From positions 1-15,981 of the forward strand of contig DITA01000140.1 of the NCBI GenBank assembly GCA_002422665.1: DNA of 15,981 nt, in the 5' to 3' direction. The DNA comes from Cloacibacterium caeni_C (GTDB lineage Bacteria; Bacteroidota; Bacteroidia; Flavobacteriales; Weeksellaceae). The notes under the pieces were generated by a model that was not told where the DNA came from, did not search any database, and worked only from the letters and a program-made list of their open reading frames with translations. Shown piece by piece: positions 12,464 to 15,981 of the stretch. A program made the translations under genes and the position numbers. Positions within the stretch are counted from its first letter, which is position 1, and each line of letters opens with the position of its first letter.

Positions 12464-14551
12464 ATGAAAAAAATATCAATCGCTGTGTTGGCTTTTTCAG
12501 GAATGCTCATTTTAGATTCTTGTGGCACTCAGAAACAAGCAACTACAGAACCTACACCTGCTCCAATCGAAGAATTAAAACCAGTAGAACTTCCAGAAAA
12601 CGGAATTGCCATAGAACTGATGGACAAATCTGTTCGTCCGCAAGACGATTTTTACAACTACGTAAACGGAACTTGGATGAAGACTGCTCAGATTCCTGCG
12701 GATAAAGCAAGTTGGGGAAGTTTCAATGAATTAAGAGAGAAAACTGACCTTAATTCTCTTAAAATTTTAGACAATTTATTGAAAGAAACTTACGCTAAAG
12801 GAACTGAAGGTCAAAAAATTCAAGATATTTATGCTACTTACATGGATATGGATAAGCGTAATGCAGACGGAATTGCTCCTATTAAAGTTGATTTAGCGAA
12901 AATTGATGCCATTAAAACCATGGCAGATTTACAAAAATATTTAGTAGAAGCTACCAAAACTGGAGATAATCCATTTTATGGATGGGGAGTTTATGCAGAC
13001 CTTAAAAATTCTACGGATAATGCAGTTTACATGGGAGATGTAAACCTTGGTTTAGGAAGAGATTATTATCAAAAAGATAATGAAGAAAACACCAAAACCA
13101 TCGGTCAATACAAAGATTATTTAACCAAATTATACACGGTTTTAGGGTATAAGAATCCTGAAGTTGCAGCTCAAAAAGTAGTTGACTTTGAAAAAACTGC
13201 CGCTCAAACTTTAATCCCTAATGAAAAAATTAGAGATTCTAATCTTCAATACAATCCGAAGACATTATCAGAGTTAAAATCTTTAGTGAAAAATGTAGAT
13301 TTACCATCTTATCTTAAAAACGCTGGTGTAAATACAGACAGAGTAATCATCGGTGAATTAGAGTATTATAAAAATTTAGATAAATTTTTGAATGCTAAAA
13401 ATTTACCTTTCATCAAAGATTTCTTAAAAGTGAAATTATTAAACGGAAGTGCTTCTGTTTTAGACCAAAAATTAGACGATTTACAGTTTGATTTCTACGG
13501 AAGAACTTTGAGCGGACAAAAAGAACAACGCGCGATGAACAAACGTGCACTTTCTACCATTAATGGTGTTCTTGGTGAAGCTTTCGGGAAATTATATGTA
13601 GATAAATATTTTACTGCCGAAGCAAAAGCAGAAATGGTAACTTTAATTGATTATCTTAAAAAATCTTACGTTCAGCATATTTCTAATCTTTCTTGGATGA
13701 GTGATGAAACGAAAACGAAAGCTTTAGATAAATTATCAAAATTCACCGTAAAAGTAGGTTATCCAGATGAGTGGAAAGACTATTCTAAATTACAAGTGCT
13801 TTCTAAAAATGAAGGAGGAACATTGTACGGAAATCTTAAAAATGTTTCTAACTGGGCTTACCAAAAAGAATTAGATAAAGTAGGCAAGAAAGTTGACAAA
13901 AAAGAGTGGGGAATGACTCCTCAAACGGTAAATGCTTACTACAACCCAGTAAATAACGAAATCGTTTTTCCAGCTGCTATTTTACAAGCGCCTTTCTTTG
14001 ATTTCAAAGCAGATCCTGCCGTGAATTTTGGAGGAATCGGAGCAGTAATTGGTCACGAAATTTCTCACGGATTTGACGATTCTGGAGCAATGTTCGATGG
14101 AGATGGAAACCTTAAAAATTGGTGGACTGATGCTGATAAAAAGAACTTCGAAGAAGCGACTAAAAAATTAGCAGAACAATACAGCAAATATGAACCAGTA
14201 AAAGGAACTTTCGTAAACGGTTTATTTACCAATGGCGAAAATATTGCAGATTTAGGTGGAGTTGCCATTGCTTATGACGCATTACAAATGTATCTTAAAG
14301 ACAAAGGAAATCCAGGATTAATCAGTGGTTACAACCAAGATCAAAGATTTTTCTTAAGTTGGGGAACCATTTGGAGAACTAAATCTACAGAAAAATACAT
14401 GATTAATCAGGTGAAAACAGATCCGCATTCACCAGGTTTATACAGAGCTTTTGGTCCGTTGGTAAATGTAGAAGCATTCTACAACGCTTTCGAAGTGAAA
14501 GAAGGTGACCAGCATTATAAAAAACCAGAAGAAAGAATCAAAATCTGGTAA
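12464..14551 (+). CDS. M13-family (neprilysin/PepO-like) zinc metallopeptidase, lipoprotein
   Basis: A 695-residue zinc endopeptidase cutting small peptides, anchored in the envelope. The lipoprotein signal ends LILDSC with lipidated Cys20, then a short Pro/Thr/Glu-rich linker. The M13 N-terminal domain starts at VRPQDDFYNYVNGTW and covers about 60-430. The catalytic domain shows NAYYNPVNNEIVFPA (substrate-binding NAYY-type motif), then HEISH (His531, Glu532, His535: zinc ligands and catalytic Glu) and ENIAD (Glu592 third zinc ligand, Asp596). The end is RIKIW in place of the more usual CxxW. All catalytic residues are present and the length is normal. The next gene is a close paralogue in the same direction, so this is a tandem duplication. 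A terminator separates them, so each has its own transcription unit. Confidence 0.95.
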   Translation: MKKISIAVLAFSGMLILDSCGTQKQATTEPTPAPIEELKPVELPENGIAIELMDKSVRPQDDFYNYVNGTWMKTAQIPADKASWGSFNELREKTDLNSLKILDNLLKETYAKGTEGQKIQDIYATYMDMDKRNADGIAPIKVDLAKIDAIKTMADLQKYLVEATKTGDNPFYGWGVYADLKNSTDNAVYMGDVNLGLGRDYYQKDNEENTKTIGQYKDYLTKLYTVLGYKNPEVAAQKVVDFEKTAAQTLIPNEKIRDSNLQYNPKTLSELKSLVKNVDLPSYLKNAGVNTDRVIIGELEYYKNLDKFLNAKNLPFIKDFLKVKLLNGSASVLDQKLDDLQFDFYGRTLSGQKEQRAMNKRALSTINGVLGEAFGKLYVDKYFTAEAKAEMVTLIDYLKKSYVQHISNLSWMSDETKTKALDKLSKFTVKVGYPDEWKDYSKLQVLSKNEGGTLYGNLKNVSNWAYQKELDKVGKKVDKKEWGMTPQTVNAYYNPVNNEIVFPAAILQAPFFDFKADPAVNFGGIGAVIGHEISHGFDDSGAMFDGDGNLKNWWTDADKKNFEEATKKLAEQYSKYEPVKGTFVNGLFTNGENIADLGGVAIAYDALQMYLKDKGNPGLISGYNQDQRFFLSWGTIWRTKSTEKYMINQVKTDPHSPGLYRAFGPLVNVEAFYNAFEVKEGDQHYKKPEERIKIW

Positions 14552-14582
14552 GAAGCCAAATTTTTCTCAACATAAAAACCTC

Positions 14583-14610
14583 AAAACCGCAGAAAATTCT
14601 GTGGTTTTTT
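14583..14610 (+). terminator. Intrinsic terminator after the first M13 gene
   Basis: AAAACCGCAG (14583-14592) pairs with CTGTGGTTTT (14599-14608), including one G-T pair, around a short A/T loop, and is followed by TTTTTT. It lies about 30 nt past the stop at 14551. Confidence 0.82.
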
Positions 14611-14681
14611 ATTATTTATGAAGTCTATTGAAACAAATTCAAATTTTTATCAACTAATCATAATAAAACTGATGATTTTAT

Positions 14682-14689
14682 TAAATTTG
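14682..14689 (+). promoter_or_regulatory. -7 promoter box of the second M13 gene
   Basis: TAAATTTG matches TAnnTTTG. Transcription would begin near 14695, so the structured element at 14710-14767 would sit at the 5' end of the mRNA. No clear TTG -33 element is seen. Confidence 0.45.
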
Positions 14690-14709
14690 AACAATTAATA
14701 ATGAACTAT

Positions 14710-14767
14710 ATATGAAATCGCCGTGCTGAAAAATACAAACATCAAAGAATGTTAAGCGATTTCATAT
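14710..14767 (+). ncRNA. Structured 5'-leader element, copy 2
   Basis: ATATGAAATCGC (14710-14721) pairs perfectly over 12 bp with GCGATTTCATAT (14756-14767). Inside, AACAT (14738-14742) pairs with ATGTT (14749-14753) around a 6-nt loop. It is followed by GACCTTTAAAAAAA and, 30 nt after the outer stem, by the ATG of the second M13 gene. The sequence aligns with copy 1 (11618-11672) with one gap and few changes, although the downstream genes are unrelated. Confidence 0.65.
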
Positions 14768-14797
14768 GACCTTTAAAAAAATAATAAATAACTTCAT

Positions 14798-15981
14798 ATG
14801 AAAAAGGTACCTTTTCTAGTGATGGCTGCAGCTGCTGTGCTTACAGTAAGTTCATGTGCATCACAAAAACAATTACCAGAAAACGGAATTGCTCTTCAAT
14901 TTATGGATACTTCAGTTCGTCCACAAGATGATTTCTTCACTTATGTAAACGGAAACTGGGTAAAAACGGTAGAAATTCCTTCGGACAAAGCAAGTTGGGG
15001 AAGTTTTAATGAACTTCGTGAGAAAACAGACGAAAACTCTTTAGCCATTTTGAATAATATTTTGACGGAGAAATATGCAGAAGGAACTGAAGGCAAAAAA
15101 ATTCAAGATTTGTATTCTTCTTTCATGAATTGGGACAAGAGAAATGCAGACGGAATTAACCCTATTAAAGCAGATTTAGCAAAAATTGACGCGATAAAAA
15201 CGGTAGCAGATTTACAAAAATATTTGGTAGAAGCTACTCCAAATGGTGATAATATTTTCTACATGTGGAGAGTAGGAGCAGACCTTAAAGCGTCTAATGA
15301 TAATGCGATTTATCTTGGCGGTCCAGCTCTAGGTTTAGGAAAAGATTACTATCAAAAAGAAAACGAAGCCAATACCAAAACCCTTGCAGAATACACCAAA
15401 TATGTTTCGAGCATGTTGACAGTTTTGGGGTATCAAAATGCAAATGAAACTGCAACTAAAATTGTAGATTTAGAAAAGAGATTAGCAAAAACTTTATTAA
15501 CCAACGAAGAGGGAAGAGATGCTAATAAGCGTTACAATCCTAAAACTGTTTCAGAACTTTCTGGTTTGGTTAAAAATGTAGATTTAGCAGGATATTTAAA
15601 TCAAGTTGGCGTAAAAACCGATAGAGTAATTCTTGGTGAACTAGGATATTTTAAAAACTTTGATGCTTTCGTAAACGAAGCAAATCTTCCTCTGTTAAAA
15701 GATTACATGAAATACCACATGCTTTCTGGAAACGCAGGAGTTTTAGACAAAAAATTAGACGATATGCGTTTTGACTTTTACGGAAAATTCCTTCAGGGTC
15801 AAAAAGAACAACGAGCTATGAACAAGCGTGGACTAGAAGTAGTCAATGGTATTTTGGGTGAAGCTTTCGGTAAATTATATGTAGAAAAATATTTCCCTGC
15901 AGAAGCAAAAGAAGAAATGGTAACCATGGTAGATTATCTTAAAAAAGCTTACCATGACCATATCTCAAACCTTGATTGGAT
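14798..15981 (+). CDS. Second M13-family metallopeptidase lipoprotein, 3'-truncated by window end
   Basis: 394 codons are visible, open to the window edge. The lipoprotein signal MKKVPFLVMAAAAVLTVSSC gives lipidated Cys20, followed almost directly by LPENGIALQFMDTSVRPQDD and FFTYVNGNW, the M13 N-terminal domain. It aligns along its whole visible length with the gene at 12464 (shared phrases include DKASWGSFNELREKTD and KEQRAMNKR) but lacks that protein's Pro/Thr linker after the Cys. The zinc-binding HExxH and ExxxD motifs would lie beyond 15981, so activity cannot be judged. It is a tandem paralogue, probably with a different substrate range or expression. It has its own promoter box and a structured leader that the first copy lacks, so the two are likely regulated differently (inference). 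Confidence 0.93.
   Translation, partial: MKKVPFLVMAAAAVLTVSSCASQKQLPENGIALQFMDTSVRPQDDFFTYVNGNWVKTVEIPSDKASWGSFNELREKTDENSLAILNNILTEKYAEGTEGKKIQDLYSSFMNWDKRNADGINPIKADLAKIDAIKTVADLQKYLVEATPNGDNIFYMWRVGADLKASNDNAIYLGGPALGLGKDYYQKENEANTKTLAEYTKYVSSMLTVLGYQNANETATKIVDLEKRLAKTLLTNEEGRDANKRYNPKTVSELSGLVKNVDLAGYLNQVGVKTDRVILGELGYFKNFDAFVNEANLPLLKDYMKYHMLSGNAGVLDKKLDDMRFDFYGKFLQGQKEQRAMNKRGLEVVNGILGEAFGKLYVEKYFPAEAKEEMVTMVDYLKKAYHDHISNLDW

Noticed and set aside
1..15981. tRNA or rRNA genes
   Set aside because: No cloverleaf with a recognisable T-arm (GGTTCRA-type) and acceptor pairing, and no rRNA-like stretch, was found by eye.

Overview
The window looks like a chromosomal segment from a low-GC Flavobacteriia member of the Bacteroidota, most likely the Chryseobacterium/Cloacibacterium (Weeksellaceae) side of the group. 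The evidence is the protein families present, the absence of Shine-Dalgarno sites, several TAnnTTTG -7 promoter boxes, lipoproteins without E. coli-type sorting residues, and several intergenic repeat families of a kind I associate with this group. The genus cannot be fixed by eye. No tRNA, rRNA, CRISPR array, insertion sequence or phage gene is visible.

Layout. 1-263: 3' end of an Xaa-Pro aminopeptidase, facing a small alpha/beta hydrolase across a shared terminator. 935-1295: a gene-free stretch with a promoter, a terminator, two copies of a 15-bp palindrome and an 8-bp-period repeat array. 1296-3207: a PLP-dependent Cys/Met-metabolism enzyme divergent from an Lrp/AsnC regulator, with an 88-bp inverted-repeat element between them. 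3188-5861 (minus strand): tyrS, then a membrane fatty-acid desaturase, then a small four-helix membrane protein, separated by strong palindromic terminators. 6002-7211 (minus): a two-gene lipoprotein operon (small Asn-rich lipoprotein, then a TolB-like beta-propeller), divergent from a PAS-LuxR regulator at 7478-8254. 8255-8620: a gene-free, hairpin-rich stretch. 8621-11554 (plus): an ECF-like sigma factor, lipA (lipoyl synthase) and a CinA-family protein, with short-period repeat arrays in the gaps. 11700-15981 (plus): a secreted GIN-domain (DUF2807) protein and two tandem M13 metallopeptidase lipoproteins; the second runs off the window.

How the parts relate. Most genes are ordinary housekeeping or cell-envelope genes. 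The probable regulatory pairs are Lrp with the PLP enzyme and PAS-LuxR with the lipoprotein operon. The most interesting signals are non-coding. Two closely similar structured 5'-leader elements, about 60 nt each, sit 27 and 30 nt before the start codons of two unrelated exported proteins (GIN-domain protein and second M13 peptidase). Arrays of 7-bp and 8-bp period lie in three intergenic regions, one of them a symmetrical inverted pair of 4 x 7 bp. I do not see a clearly new multi-gene system such as a defence island or biosynthetic cluster.

Several start codons are set by promoter position. For tyrS and the desaturase, the longest reading frames begin at TTG codons inside the -7 box itself, so the downstream ATG is preferred.
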